Of a stretch of 64,000 bases of DNA, positions 42,394-51,059 are shown one piece after another (within the stretch, counting starts at the first letter, position 1; each line of letters starts with the position of its first letter). Made by a program: the position numbers and the translations under genes. The notes under the pieces were generated by a model that did no database searches, had not been told where the DNA came from, and saw only the letters and a list, made by a program, of their open reading frames with translations. The stretch covers positions 62,001 through 126,000 of the forward strand of contig JAJYKS010000001.1 of assembly GCA_021788365.1 (NCBI GenBank), in the 5' to 3' direction. This stretch comes from a bacterium (GTDB taxonomy: Bacteria; Patescibacteria; Microgenomatia; UBA1400; UBA12108).

Positions 42394-43075
42394 TTACTCG
42401 TAATATTCATTTTTTAAATCGAATCCATTTTCATCAATAACGAGATATTGGCCTATTCCATATTGAACCATTCCTGTATTAATAAAGTTTAAATTATTAT
42501 CAATCTCGGCTAAATGTGTGTGTCCAAAAAGATAGAAATTATTTTTAGTCTGTTTATTTTTAATAATATTTTTGAGTTCTCTGTTCTGTTTTTCATATAG
42601 GAGTTTTAAGATAAATTTATCTGATAACCTTATAATTTTCCCCGCTATTTTTTTAAAATACTTCGTTAACAACCTAGGAGGTCTCAGAATATTATCTTCG
42701 TCATTGAGGGCGTTATCAAGTTTGCTTAAAGATATATCATAATGATTTCCATGTTCTATGTGATAGGTCATATTTCCTATTTGAAGACGATATTTTTCTA
42801 CTTGAATATCAGAGAAAAGTGATGTTTTTTTTATCCGTTAATGATTTTTTATCATGATTTCCATAAATATAGACTGTCTTCTTCGTTTTTAATAAAGGAA
42901 ATAACTTTTTCCATGGGGAATTAATAAAATCTGAAAAGCTGCAGATATAGGAATCCCAAAAATCACCGTTAATAATGACTCTGTCCACCTTAGAGATTAT
43001 TCTTTTGAGAAAATTGAATTTTTTTTCATCAAATTCTTCGTAGAGATGAGTGTCTGATAATACTATTGTTTTCAT
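42394..43075 (-). pseudogene. Metallophosphoesterase broken by a single-base frameshift
   Basis: Two adjacent frames together make a full calcineurin-like phosphoesterase. The first (42809-43075) has SDTH, NGDFWD and GNHD; the second (from about 42825 down to 42394) has the remaining ligands EHGNHYD and LFGHTHLAEI. They are joined if one base is removed from an A8 run on the minus strand (42825-42832), reading LTDKKTSLFSDIQVEKYRL. The cause may be a real mutation, polymerase slippage or a sequencing error in the homopolymer. TATAAT ends 7 nt before the ATG at 43075. Confidence 0.82.
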
Positions 43076-43145
43076 AAAGCTAATTATAGCAAGATTTCGC
43101 CCTTTCTCTTGAATATCTGGTATTTTCTAGTACAATCTGTGCAAT

Positions 43146-46019
43146 GTGAGCACAGCCACGATTACACCCATACCGACTGCCACTTTATCCTCAACTGATC
43201 TTGAGCAGCTGCAGCTACTTCATCAAATCCAGAACCACGTTATGTCTGTAAATCATGCATTCCTGCTTACGGTAGCACTTGGACTACCACTTCCGATTAG
43301 CTGGCGATTGGCGTTTTACCACTTTTTAATCTCATTACCATTTCCCGCGCTTTCTCCTGTAGGTTTTACTCTCCTTGTTGTTCTTGGGCCGATTGTTACC
43401 ATTCTTTTCCTTGTTCTTATTGTGAAGGTCATCGTTTGGTTTATTCGAACAGTAATTCCTTTTGCTGCCTCCAAAACAATGAAAACAACTCGTACGAATA
43501 CCTATTTGGAATTAACCTTTCCTGCCGATACCAGTAAATCCGCGTATGCTACCGAACAGTTGTATACACTAATTCACACCCTGGCCAAAAGAATATCATC
43601 TGCCGATTCGTTTCTGGGAAGAAAGAAACAGTTTTCGCTTGAGATTGTTTCAACCAAAAAAGAGGGAATCCGTTATTTGATGGTGGCGCCTGAGAAAGAT
43701 GCCGAGATTTTAAAACGAAGTCTGTTATCGTATTTACCCGGTATAAAAATCAGTAAAGTTGACGATTACCTCACCGAGAAAAGAAGTGCCAGTGATGTAA
43801 GTAAAACAATTGTTGATCTGAAATTATCCAGTCATTTTGCCTTGCCTTTGACCAAACAGAAATCGTTATCTGAAAACGATCCTATTTCATATCTCACCGG
43901 TCAAATGGCGTCTTTAGAGGTTGGGAGCTTGGTTGCCTTTCAGTTAATTGCCACACCAGTACTAAATTCTTTCCATCAAAGCCAGGTCAAAGAAATGTAC
44001 ACGCTCCGACAAAAGATGTATGGGTCAGAAGCGTTAACTCCGGTATTACAAAAAGGACTTTTTGACCAACTCGCCACTATTCCGGTACTTTCCATTTTTG
44101 TTTTAGCGATTGAGGTTGTGTGGAAGATAGTTTCATTCGCTTTTATGTTTGTCTTTAGTATGTTTTTGGGATTTATCGATCCTCAAAGTAAATCCATACC
44201 GTTTTTAATGACAACACAGGCTCTAGATAAGGCAATTCCCAGGGAGATATTAAACCCGTACGAGCAGGAGCTAAAAACGGTCGTCAAAGAGAAAATCGAT
44301 CAACAGTTATTTGAATGCTCAATACGGATTCTGATTATGGGAAAGGACCAAGCTGATATTGAGAGTCGGTTAGAGGGGATTATGTCGTCGTTTGGCATGA
44401 TGAGTAGCGCGTATCAGTCGATCGTTGCTAAAAGCTCATTTATTGCACATTCTTTTGCCAGACGGTTTGCTGATTTTTCCCAAAGAAGGTTGTCTACAAA
44501 TACCGGTTTTAATCAAAATCCCATTCTTTCTGCCTCAGAACTATCCGATATTTACCATTTCCCATATACCGATACGACCAAAACAGAAGATTTGGTAAAA
44601 GTTCATAGCCGGGATTTACCGGCGCCCTTATCCCTGAAACAGGGAAAAAGATTGGACGTCGTTTTCGGTCGGAATAGCTACGGCAGCCAGACAACCGATA
44701 TTGGCCTTACCGATGATGACCGTTCCCGCCACGTCTACATTCTTGGCCAAACTGGTTCGGGTAAGACAACTATTATTTTCCATATGGCCAAAGGAGACAT
44801 TCAAAAAGGCCGAGGCTTGGCTGTTATTGATCCTCATGGTGATTTAGCAGAGGATTTGCTGGCTACTATTCCTCCTGATAGGAAAAACGATCTTGTTTAT
44901 CTTAATCCCTATGATCTGAAATACCCGATCGGAATTAACCTTTTGGAACTGACGCCCAACCAAGACGAGGGTATGATGGAACTCGAAAAAGAACTAGTTT
45001 GTGAAGGCGTTATTTCAATCTTTCGCCGCGTGTTTTCAAAAGATGAAAATGTCGACGCTCACCGGATCGAGTATATTTTGCGAAATACGATCTATACGGC
45101 CTTTACGGTTCCAAGCGCAACGCTTTTTACGATCTATGATCTATTAAATAACCCGCAATATCAAAAAAGCATAGTGAATAAACTCCATGACGAAAATCTG
45201 AAGAATTTTTGGAAATCAGAGTTTGGTCGGGCTGGCAACTATCAGATAGTGAAAATGGTATCCGGCGTGACAGCAAAAGTCGGAAGGTTCTTGTTTTCTC
45301 CTATTGCCAAAAGAATTCTGGAGCAGCCCAAATCGACCATTAACTTCGATAAGATTTTGGATGAGCAAAAAATTCTTATCTGTAACCTGTCCGAAGGAAA
45401 AATCTCGGAGGACACAATGCAGCTACTGGGAATGACGATCGTTACTAAAATTCATCAGGCGGCCCTGCGACGGGCAAGAGTGAGTGCCAAACAAAGAACA
45501 CCGTTTTATCTCTTTATCGACGAATTCCAGAATTTTGCTACCGCTTCATTTACCAGACTGCTATCCGGTGGACGAAAATTCGGCTTGAGACTAACTGTCG
45601 CTGAACAATCAACCTCCCAACAGGAAGATAGGAATGTTGTGAATGTTATTCTAGCTAACGTCGGAACCGTTATTTGTTTTCGAACGGCAAGCCCGATTGA
45701 TGAAAACCTCATGCTTGCCCAGTTTTCTCCCTACGTTAAACCAGGAGAAATTGTCAATCTGCCACGATACAAGTTCTTTATGAAAATGTCAGCCATTGAG
45801 CCGGAGGAACCGTTCTCAGGAACCACACTCTCTATTGAGGAAAAGCGCAACCAGGACAAAATTAACGGCCTAATTGAATCCTCAAGGCGTAACTGGGCAA
45901 AAAAATACGTGCCGAAAGAACCAGTTGTCGTTCCAGTGGATAATAATCAACAAAAGATTGTTAAACAGGACAGCACACCTTCTAAAAGAGGTGGATTACC
46001 AGGTTCGAAAAGGAGATAA
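43146..46019 (+). CDS. Type IV coupling-protein-like conjugation ATPase (TraG/TraD-like)
   Basis: 957 residues beginning with GTG at 43146; TACAAT ends 9 nt upstream. Two membrane segments (about residues 50-100) are followed by a large N-terminal region, then a motor domain: Walker A GQTGSGKT at about 534-541, IDPHGDLAEDLL, Walker B YLFIDEFQNF near 790, and a C-terminal VAEQSTSQQ/LANVGTVICFRT segment as in TraM-recognition ATPases. It probably delivers DNA to a transfer channel. It is the only transfer ATPase in the element. Confidence 0.87.
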   Translation: MSTATITPIPTATLSSTDLEQLQLLHQIQNHVMSVNHAFLLTVALGLPLPISWRLAFYHFLISLPFPALSPVGFTLLVVLGPIVTILFLVLIVKVIVWFIRTVIPFAASKTMKTTRTNTYLELTFPADTSKSAYATEQLYTLIHTLAKRISSADSFLGRKKQFSLEIVSTKKEGIRYLMVAPEKDAEILKRSLLSYLPGIKISKVDDYLTEKRSASDVSKTIVDLKLSSHFALPLTKQKSLSENDPISYLTGQMASLEVGSLVAFQLIATPVLNSFHQSQVKEMYTLRQKMYGSEALTPVLQKGLFDQLATIPVLSIFVLAIEVVWKIVSFAFMFVFSMFLGFIDPQSKSIPFLMTTQALDKAIPREILNPYEQELKTVVKEKIDQQLFECSIRILIMGKDQADIESRLEGIMSSFGMMSSAYQSIVAKSSFIAHSFARRFADFSQRRLSTNTGFNQNPILSASELSDIYHFPYTDTTKTEDLVKVHSRDLPAPLSLKQGKRLDVVFGRNSYGSQTTDIGLTDDDRSRHVYILGQTGSGKTTIIFHMAKGDIQKGRGLAVIDPHGDLAEDLLATIPPDRKNDLVYLNPYDLKYPIGINLLELTPNQDEGMMELEKELVCEGVISIFRRVFSKDENVDAHRIEYILRNTIYTAFTVPSATLFTIYDLLNNPQYQKSIVNKLHDENLKNFWKSEFGRAGNYQIVKMVSGVTAKVGRFLFSPIAKRILEQPKSTINFDKILDEQKILICNLSEGKISEDTMQLLGMTIVTKIHQAALRRARVSAKQRTPFYLFIDEFQNFATASFTRLLSGGRKFGLRLTVAEQSTSQQEDRNVVNVILANVGTVICFRTASPIDENLMLAQFSPYVKPGEIVNLPRYKFFMKMSAIEPEEPFSGTTLSIEEKRNQDKINGLIESSRRNWAKKYVPKEPVVVPVDNNQQKIVKQDSTPSKRGGLPGSKRR

Positions 46020-46043
46020 AAAAAGTGTCCGCGTGTAGACACT
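46018..46043 (-). terminator. Minus-strand hairpin terminator after the coupling-protein gene
   Basis: Stem AGTGTC / GACACT with an 8-nt loop, followed on the minus strand by six to seven T. It would stop leftward transcription arriving antisense to the coupling-protein gene. Confidence 0.45.
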
Positions 46044-46128
46044 AAAATAAACAAATAATAAGGCTAAAGTATCGATAATTACATCCTTATATCTTTATAT
46101 ATACATATAACTGGATACAATTAACTAT

Positions 46129-46902
46129 ATGTCTATTACTAATTGCTCAAAATCAGAACAACGAATTATTTCCTTTCTTTACTCATTCCGTTATTTACAA
46201 ATTAAACAGATACAAAAGTTATTTGATCATAAATCACCCAATCGAATTAAAATCTGGCTTAAACATTTACTGACAAATCATTTTATTTATGCCATTACAA
46301 ACAAAAAAGACAGAACGAAACCGTATATTTATTGTTTGGATCAAAAAGCAAGCAAAATAGTAAGTGAGGTGATAAAAAAGGAAGATTTGGATAAAAGTTT
46401 TACCAATCGGATATACAAGGAAAAATCGTACAGCAGGAAGTTTATCAACAGAAACCTTTTTATCGTTGACTGTTATTTATATTTCTTAAAACATAAAGAA
46501 AAAGATTCAACGATAAACTTTTTTACGAGACAAGATCTGTATGGCTATTCCTATTTCCCAAAACCCTTGCCAGACAGCTATATCGATGAGGAGGTAAAAA
46601 CCGGACATAACAGATATTTCCTTGAGGTTTTTAGCTATAACGTTCCTATCAAATATCACTTTCAAAGAATTGAATACTATTTTGATTACTTTGATGATGG
46701 GCAGTGGAAAGAAAATACCAATGGCGCACCATTCCCGTCGCTTCTGATCGTGTGTGCCAATAACCAGTTAAAAAGAAAAATTTTCTTTCATGCAAAATCA
46801 CTATTGGAACGATCGTATGATGAAATTAGTGTCTTTCTAGCCACGGCCGACAAGATTACTCGGAATGATGAGAATGTTTGGGATGAAGTTAGAGTTGACT
46901 GA
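46129..46902 (+). CDS. Replication-relaxation-like protein
   Basis: 257 residues. An N-terminal winged-helix-like region (EQRIISFLYSFRYLQIKQIQ, broken here, then KLFDHKSPNRIKIWLKHLL) is followed by a mixed domain containing FFTRQDLYGYSYFPKPLPDSYI. This layout is typical of the 'replication-relaxation' family found next to coupling proteins on plasmids and ICEs, thought to help DNA processing before transfer. TACAAT ends 7 nt before the ATG. A truncated relative lies 0.4 kb downstream. Confidence 0.6.
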   Translation: MSITNCSKSEQRIISFLYSFRYLQIKQIQKLFDHKSPNRIKIWLKHLLTNHFIYAITNKKDRTKPYIYCLDQKASKIVSEVIKKEDLDKSFTNRIYKEKSYSRKFINRNLFIVDCYLYFLKHKEKDSTINFFTRQDLYGYSYFPKPLPDSYIDEEVKTGHNRYFLEVFSYNVPIKYHFQRIEYYFDYFDDGQWKENTNGAPFPSLLIVCANNQLKRKIFFHAKSLLERSYDEISVFLATADKITRNDENVWDEVRVD

Positions 46903-46947
46903 TGAAGTAGACCAAAAAATCGCAGATAAGAGTGATTAAGAGTTATA

Positions 46948-47340
46948 TTACAGATAAACAGCTTCTCCCACCTTAAATGCCAGCAGCGCGACGTCTTCTT
47001 TAATGTTATTCACGCCTTTATTCCCCATGTACACTATGGCGTGAGTAGTACCGGTAATTATTTGTAGGGTCCCGTTAGCTACACTGTGAGTTGCATTACC
47101 GAAACGATTAAAGCCCTCTTCAAAACCACCCACGGCGGAGCTCAATCTACTTGCTAAGGCTACGTGTGTTTTTTCAACTCCGGTTGCCACAGCTTCCTGT
47201 AAGTTACCAAAAGCAAGGGCCGTAGTTTTCTTTACATCGCCAGTTACGTTGGTAGCTGCCTCAGAAATATCGGAAGCAGTCTTGCCGATAACTTTGAGGG
47301 CAGTCTTGGCAACGCCCGGTGCAACATCTGTCAATGCCAA
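46948..47340 (-). CDS. Hypothetical amphipathic helical protein
   Basis: 130 residues, starting at a TTG (47340) because no ATG is in frame; TGG-TATAAA lies about 8 nt upstream. The sequence is Ala/Val/Gly/Thr-rich with regular helical periodicity (TASDISEAATNVTGDVKKTT), somewhat like LEA or phasin-type proteins, and no enzymatic motif. Its start abuts a truncated replication-relaxation gene on the other strand, as if this gene replaced the 5' half of that gene. Confidence 0.5.
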   Translation of the reverse strand: MALTDVAPGVAKTALKVIGKTASDISEAATNVTGDVKKTTALAFGNLQEAVATGVEKTHVALASRLSSAVGGFEEGFNRFGNATHSVANGTLQIITGTTHAIVYMGNKGVNNIKEDVALLAFKVGEAVYL

Positions 47341-47737
47341 ACTTGGCTTTTATACCAAAGTTGACCTTTTCGGCATGAGATATATGATTCGCCCCGAACC
47401 ATCCTGTTACTTGTCTATTGAAGACACTAATAAAGTGATTAAGCGACATTTTTTAGACATTTTTGACTATTTTGTGCCTGATGACTTATATAAACGGATT
47501 GATAAGTATATGTATTATTTTGAGAAACGCTTTTGGCAAGAGAATACGGATAAGCAATTCCCAGAAATTATCCCTGTTTGTCCGAATAAAGCTGCCAAAA
47601 CCTTCCTTGAGAAAACAATTGCCAGAAGACTAAAAGAAAAAGAATTACTCATAGGTTTTTATTTATCCAGCTGGGAAGAGATTAGGCAGTATGGAATGTG
47701 TAGGCAAGCGTTACATAAAGTTGAAATGGAAAATTAA
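47341..47737 (+). pseudogene. 5'-truncated second replication-relaxation gene
   Basis: From about FYTKVDLFGMRYMIRPEP to the stop the translation aligns with the C-terminal half of the intact protein at 46129-46902 (FFTRQDLYGYSYFPKPLP; YFLEVFSYNVP against HFLDIFDYFVP; WKENTNGAPFPSLLIVC against WQENTDKQFPEIIPVC). The N-terminal 125 or so residues are missing; the open frame upstream of 47341 is only antisense to the 130-residue gene. Confidence 0.7.
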
Positions 47738-47806
47738 ACAAATTAATTTTGCTAGTAGTACAATTCGCTGATTTGAAAATCGTTTGTAAGCAAAAGGACT
47801 ATAAAC

Positions 47807-48211
47807 TTAAAAAGTTTTAGAAAGCGGAGTGAGTTCGGCAGTTTGCGTTGCCTCATTGCTCAACACCGCGCCCTTGTACGGCAAAATAGCTTGTATCATT
47901 TTGTCGGTATTGGTTTTGCTTGCGTCGTATACAACTTCGCCTCTGCCATCAACTGTTCCGTTCACAACTTCTTTGCCGACAAAACCAACGGTCGCATTCA
48001 CAACACCAGGTGTATCCTTGAGGGCATTTTCTACATTGTAAGGGCAGGATGCGCAGTCCATTCCATCAATCTTTAGCGCAACGTGGCGCAAGTTATTCGT
48101 ATTTGCCGCTTGCGTAGTGTTTGCTGGGTTGGCGTTGTGCGTTGCCAAACGAAAGCCGATAACACCGATCAAAACGAGAGGGACTGCGATTAAAACAAGT
48201 TTCTTGTTCAT
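47807..48211 (-). CDS. merP: MerP-like mercury-binding protein (HMA domain)
   Basis: 134 residues: an N-terminal signal or anchor (LVLIAVPLVLIGVIGFRLA), a linker, then a heavy-metal-associated domain with GMDCASCPYNVE (residues about 50-61). MerP binds Hg(II) outside the cytoplasmic membrane and hands it to MerT. Last gene of an ArsR-merA-merT-merP operon, 2 nt after merT. Another metal such as copper is possible in principle, but the operon context favours mercury. Confidence 0.87.
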   Translation of the reverse strand: MNKKLVLIAVPLVLIGVIGFRLATHNANPANTTQAANTNNLRHVALKIDGMDCASCPYNVENALKDTPGVVNATVGFVGKEVVNGTVDGRGEVVYDASKTNTDKMIQAILPYKGAVLSNEATQTAELTPLSKTF

Positions 48212-48213
48212 AG

Positions 48214-48585
48214 TTAGTAAAGGTATTTATAAACGAGCGGCGCGAGAATAGGCACGAGCACGAATGTGAACAAAAGATACAGTGCAATCATCACACAGAG
48301 AGCAATCACAACCTGCACCGCTATTTTCTTATTGTCGAGCTTGCCCGATCCGTCTCCGCAATTGCAAACGGCCTTTTGTTTCTTTCTGAAATAGAACCAA
48401 CCGGCGATAACAAAAAACAGAAGCGCGCCGACAAGGAAGTAAGGTTTGTTATAGCCGATTGAGAGGATGCTTCCCGCAGTACCTACTCCAAGCGCAATCA
48501 GAATAAGAGGGCCGAGGCAGCAGAGCGAAGCGAGGAATGCTCCTATAATCCCGATTTTGAGAAATGTTTTGTCGTCGTTGTTCAT
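48214..48585 (-). CDS. merT: MerT-like mercuric transporter
   Basis: 123 residues with about three membrane helices. The first helix has the cysteine pair SLCCLGPLILIALGVGTAG, and the cytoplasmic loop has a second pair CNCG; both pairs relay Hg(II) in MerT. The start overlaps the merA stop by 4 nt, so transporter and reductase are translationally coupled. Confidence 0.87.
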   Translation of the reverse strand: MNNDDKTFLKIGIIGAFLASLCCLGPLILIALGVGTAGSILSIGYNKPYFLVGALLFFVIAGWFYFRKKQKAVCNCGDGSGKLDNKKIAVQVVIALCVMIALYLLFTFVLVPILAPLVYKYLY

Positions 48586-49985
48586 ATGCAGCAGCTTAAT
48601 TTTGAAATGTCTTTGGTAAAAGACAGTGCTACGATTTTTATTGCTTCGGAAAGCGTCGGGAACATCGGCAGAGAATTCACTACATCGTCAATGGTATTTT
48701 TGTTTTTCACCAATATCATAGCTTCGGCGATAAGCTCTCCGGCATTCGGCGCGAGAATATGCACGCCGAGAATTTGTTTTGTCTGGGGGTGAATCGCCAT
48801 TTTGATAAGCCCCTCGGTTCGTCGCATGATGATTGCCTTTGGCACATCCTCAAACGAAACCGTGCGGCAGGCGCAAACGCCCATTTGCTTCATTTGCTCG
48901 TCCTCGGTAAAACCGACACCGGCAAGCTGGGGATCGGTAAAAATGGTATAGGGCACAGCGTTGTAATCAACAGAAAGTGTTGTGCCCTTGAGCGCGTTTT
49001 CTGCCGCAAGCGTTCCCTCGCGTCCGGCAGTTGGTTCAAGCCGCAAGGGCCCGCTTGTAACATCGCCGACCGCAAAAATATTTTTGGTGGAAGTTTGAAA
49101 ATACTGATTGACGACAATCGCTTGCCCTTTGTTTACTTCAACACCGACAACATCAAGACCGAGTCCTTGCGTGTTGGGCGTTTTGCCTACCGCCAAAAGT
49201 ATTTCATCAGCGGATATTTCCTCTTGCACCCCTCCGATTTGATACGAGACAACTTTTTTATCGCCCTCTTTGCGCGCGCTTTTTACCTCAACATTTGTTT
49301 CGACTGTTATCCCTTCCTTTGAGAGTATCTCGGCGAGGCGATCAGTAAGTATTTTTTCAGAGTGCGGAAAAATTGAATCGCCGCGCTGCAAAATGGTTAC
49401 TTTCGTGCCAAAGCGGGAAAACATTTGAGCAAATTCCAAGCCAAGCGGCCCCGAGCCGATAACGATTAACTCCTTTGGCTGCTTTTCCATTTTCAACGCT
49501 TTGATATGCGTAACAAATCCAGTTTCTCGGATGCCTTCAATCGGCGGCACATTGGCGGTAGAGCCGGTGGCAATAACAAATTTTTCTGCACTTAACTTTT
49601 CGCCGTTCACTTCGATCTTGTTTTGAGAGATAAATTTTGCCTTCCCCTCGATTGCCGTTACATACTCTAAATTTTTCAGCACCTTTTCGTATTTCTCTTG
49701 GCGCAACTTTTCCACAAGCGAGAGTTCGTCTTGCACGACTTTTTGAAAATCAAAATTTTTTACTTCAAGCTCAACGCCGGCAACGCGGTGATGTTTGGCG
49801 TGGTGTAAAATTTCACCGGCGTACAAAAGCGTTTTTGACGGTACACAGCCAACATTGACGCAGGTGCCGCCGAGCGGGAGTCCGGCGTTCGCAAGGGCAG
49901 TTTTTGCCTTGAGTTCATTAGCCCGGATTGCCGCCGCAAACGCGCCTGCTCCGCCACCGATAACGATAAGGTCAAATGTTTTCAT
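48582..49985 (-). CDS. merA: Mercuric reductase MerA
   Basis: 467-residue flavoprotein disulfide reductase. FAD-binding GGGAGAFAAAI, redox pair GGTCVNVGCVPSK (Cys42, Cys47), NAD(P)H site IGSGPLGLEFAQ and FAVGDVTSG are present, and the protein ends in the vicinal pair SCCI (Cys465, Cys466), which distinguishes MerA from lipoamide or glutathione reductases. No N-terminal HMA domain. It reduces Hg(II) to volatile Hg(0). The start overlaps the arsR-type gene by 14 nt. Confidence 0.93.
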   Translation of the reverse strand: MKTFDLIVIGGGAGAFAAAIRANELKAKTALANAGLPLGGTCVNVGCVPSKTLLYAGEILHHAKHHRVAGVELEVKNFDFQKVVQDELSLVEKLRQEKYEKVLKNLEYVTAIEGKAKFISQNKIEVNGEKLSAEKFVIATGSTANVPPIEGIRETGFVTHIKALKMEKQPKELIVIGSGPLGLEFAQMFSRFGTKVTILQRGDSIFPHSEKILTDRLAEILSKEGITVETNVEVKSARKEGDKKVVSYQIGGVQEEISADEILLAVGKTPNTQGLGLDVVGVEVNKGQAIVVNQYFQTSTKNIFAVGDVTSGPLRLEPTAGREGTLAAENALKGTTLSVDYNAVPYTIFTDPQLAGVGFTEDEQMKQMGVCACRTVSFEDVPKAIIMRRTEGLIKMAIHPQTKQILGVHILAPNAGELIAEAMILVKNKNTIDDVVNSLPMFPTLSEAIKIVALSFTKDISKLSCCI

Positions 49986-50289
49986 AATAGTTGATTCTTT
50001 CTTTCATCACCCCGACAATAGGTGATTTTTTGAGTTTATAATAAACAGTGCGAAATTCGCGGCGGCTCTCCACCATATCCGCCTTGTGGAGTTTGTGGAG
50101 CGTGTGAGAAACGGCAGAGACCGAAACACCGACAACTTCGGCAATGTCTCCCACAGAAAGCTCTTTGTGACGGCATAGGAGATAACAGATTTTCAGCCGC
50201 GTGGGATCGCCGACCATGTTAAATTCTCGCGCGCAAGCGAGAATCGCGTCTTTATTCTTGAGTTCTTTTTTGAGTTTATCCTTTTTCAT
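49972..50289 (-). CDS. ArsR-family regulator of the mer operon
   Basis: 105 residues from the ATG at 50289. Winged helix: VGDPTRLKICYLLCRHKELS, VGDIAEVVGVSVSAVSHTLH and a beta-wing RREFRTVYYKLK. Cysteines at about residues 18, 35 and 39 could form a thiolate site for Hg(II). An inverted repeat directly upstream of its start is the likely operator, so it should repress its own operon until mercury binds. ArsR-type control of mer genes replaces the usual MerR here. Confidence 0.88.
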   Translation of the reverse strand: MKKDKLKKELKNKDAILACAREFNMVGDPTRLKICYLLCRHKELSVGDIAEVVGVSVSAVSHTLHKLHKADMVESRREFRTVYYKLKKSPIVGVMKERINYYENI

Positions 50290-50291
50290 AC

Positions 50292-50316
50292 TTGAATCTA
50301 TATTCAAATGATAGCA
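50292..50316 (-). promoter_or_regulatory. mer operon promoter with ArsR-type operator
   Basis: Inverted repeat TTGAAT-CTAT-ATTCAA at 50292-50307, overlapping the expected transcription start of an extended -10 (TGC-TATCAT, 50308-50316). Binding there would block RNA polymerase. Confidence 0.7.
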
Positions 50317-50411
50317 GACGGAAAGAAAAAGGACAACAAGTATTTTGTGCACAGGGAGTTCCTTAACCTTTTCCGCGCAGGAAGAGTGGGTAGGAAAAGA
50401 AAAAGGACTAT

Positions 50412-50452
50412 AAAAAAACCGCAAGCGTAAGAGATTAGTCTCCCGCCTGCGG
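50412..50452 (-). terminator. Intrinsic terminator of the DUF2958 gene
   Basis: Long imperfect stem CCGCAGGCG...CGCTTGCGG with an inner GAGA / TCTC pair, followed on the minus strand by seven T (50412-50418). It isolates the DUF2958 gene from the mer operon. Confidence 0.75.
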
Positions 50453-50459
50453 CCAAGAG

Positions 50460-50753
50460 CTACTCCTTCATTATTTCCGATAACCGACATGGGGTAAAAT
50501 ACCAGTCTCGCTCGACTGGTAGCCCTAATTTGCCTTTATTATTCTGCAGTTCGGATAGACTAAAGTATCCAAGCTCTTTTTCGAACCCGTCCACCAATCC
50601 ATAGAACAAGTCATTGCCGTCAAATTCAATAGCGTACCATGTCCAGGAAAAATTCGGATAGAAAAACTTAGCAATCACCACCGGATCCTTGACTTCCTCC
50701 TGTGAGTAAAGTGGCGGTAATTTACCACGCAATTCTTTGGTTAACAATTCCAT
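50460..50753 (-). CDS. DUF2958 protein
   Basis: 97 residues from the ATG at 50753, chosen for AGGTGGTG 6 nt upstream. MELLTKELRGKLPPLYSQEE, FSWTWYAIEFDGNDLFYGLV and ELGYFSLSEL are characteristic of DUF2958, a small protein common on conjugative elements and plasmids. Function unknown. Confidence 0.85.
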   Translation of the reverse strand: MELLTKELRGKLPPLYSQEEVKDPVVIAKFFYPNFSWTWYAIEFDGNDLFYGLVDGFEKELGYFSLSELQNNKGKLGLPVERDWYFTPCRLSEIMKE

Positions 50754-50798
50754 AATTTTCACCACCTTTCTAAAATTAAATAATCTGGATCAGGAATG

Positions 50799-51015
50799 TT
50801 TGTCCTGTCCATTGAAAACGGGGCATGGGGTGAAAAACAGATGTCAAAAGTTTTTTAGAAGTTTATGAAGAAAAAAGGATTTTAACGCCTGTCAGAAAAA
50901 TGCGTACCTTAGCAACATTCTCTTATTTAAATTGCATTTTTCTACAGGCTTAAACACCCACCTTTTGATAGATGTTTTGAACCCCATATAATGAGAAGAA
51001 ACAGGACAGGACAAA
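50799..51015. repeat. 217-bp nested inverted repeat between divergent operons
   Basis: Outer arms: TTTGTCCTGTCC (50799-50810) and GGACAGGACAAA (51004-51015). Middle arms: 50825-50850 and 50962-50987, sharing ATGGGGT, AAAAC and TCAAAAG. Inner arms: GCCTGTCAGAAAAATGC (50887-50903) and GCATTTTTCTACAGGC (50934-50949). All are nested about nearly the same centre. This fills the only gene-free gap of about 300 bp in the element; it could be an origin of transfer or replication, a remnant of a small transposable sequence, or a large RNA hairpin. Confidence 0.75.
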
Positions 51016-51042
51016 AAGCTCTTGTACTCTAATATAACGTAT

Positions 51043-51058
51043 TCTACAATGTGTAGTA
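51043..51058 (+). promoter_or_regulatory. BlaI/MecI-type operator and -10 at the repressor gene
   Basis: CTACA-ATG-TGTAG (51044-51056) matches the TACA/TGTA half-sites of BlaI, MecI and CopY. A TACAAT -10 (51045-51050) is embedded in it and the ATG follows 9 nt later, so the repressor should control itself. Confidence 0.7.
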
Positions 51059-51059
51059 T

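Noticed and set aside
43146..46019. Self-transmissible ICE
   Set aside because: Only a coupling-type ATPase and relaxation-like proteins are visible. No VirB4, channel, pilin or recognisable relaxase was found in the element.
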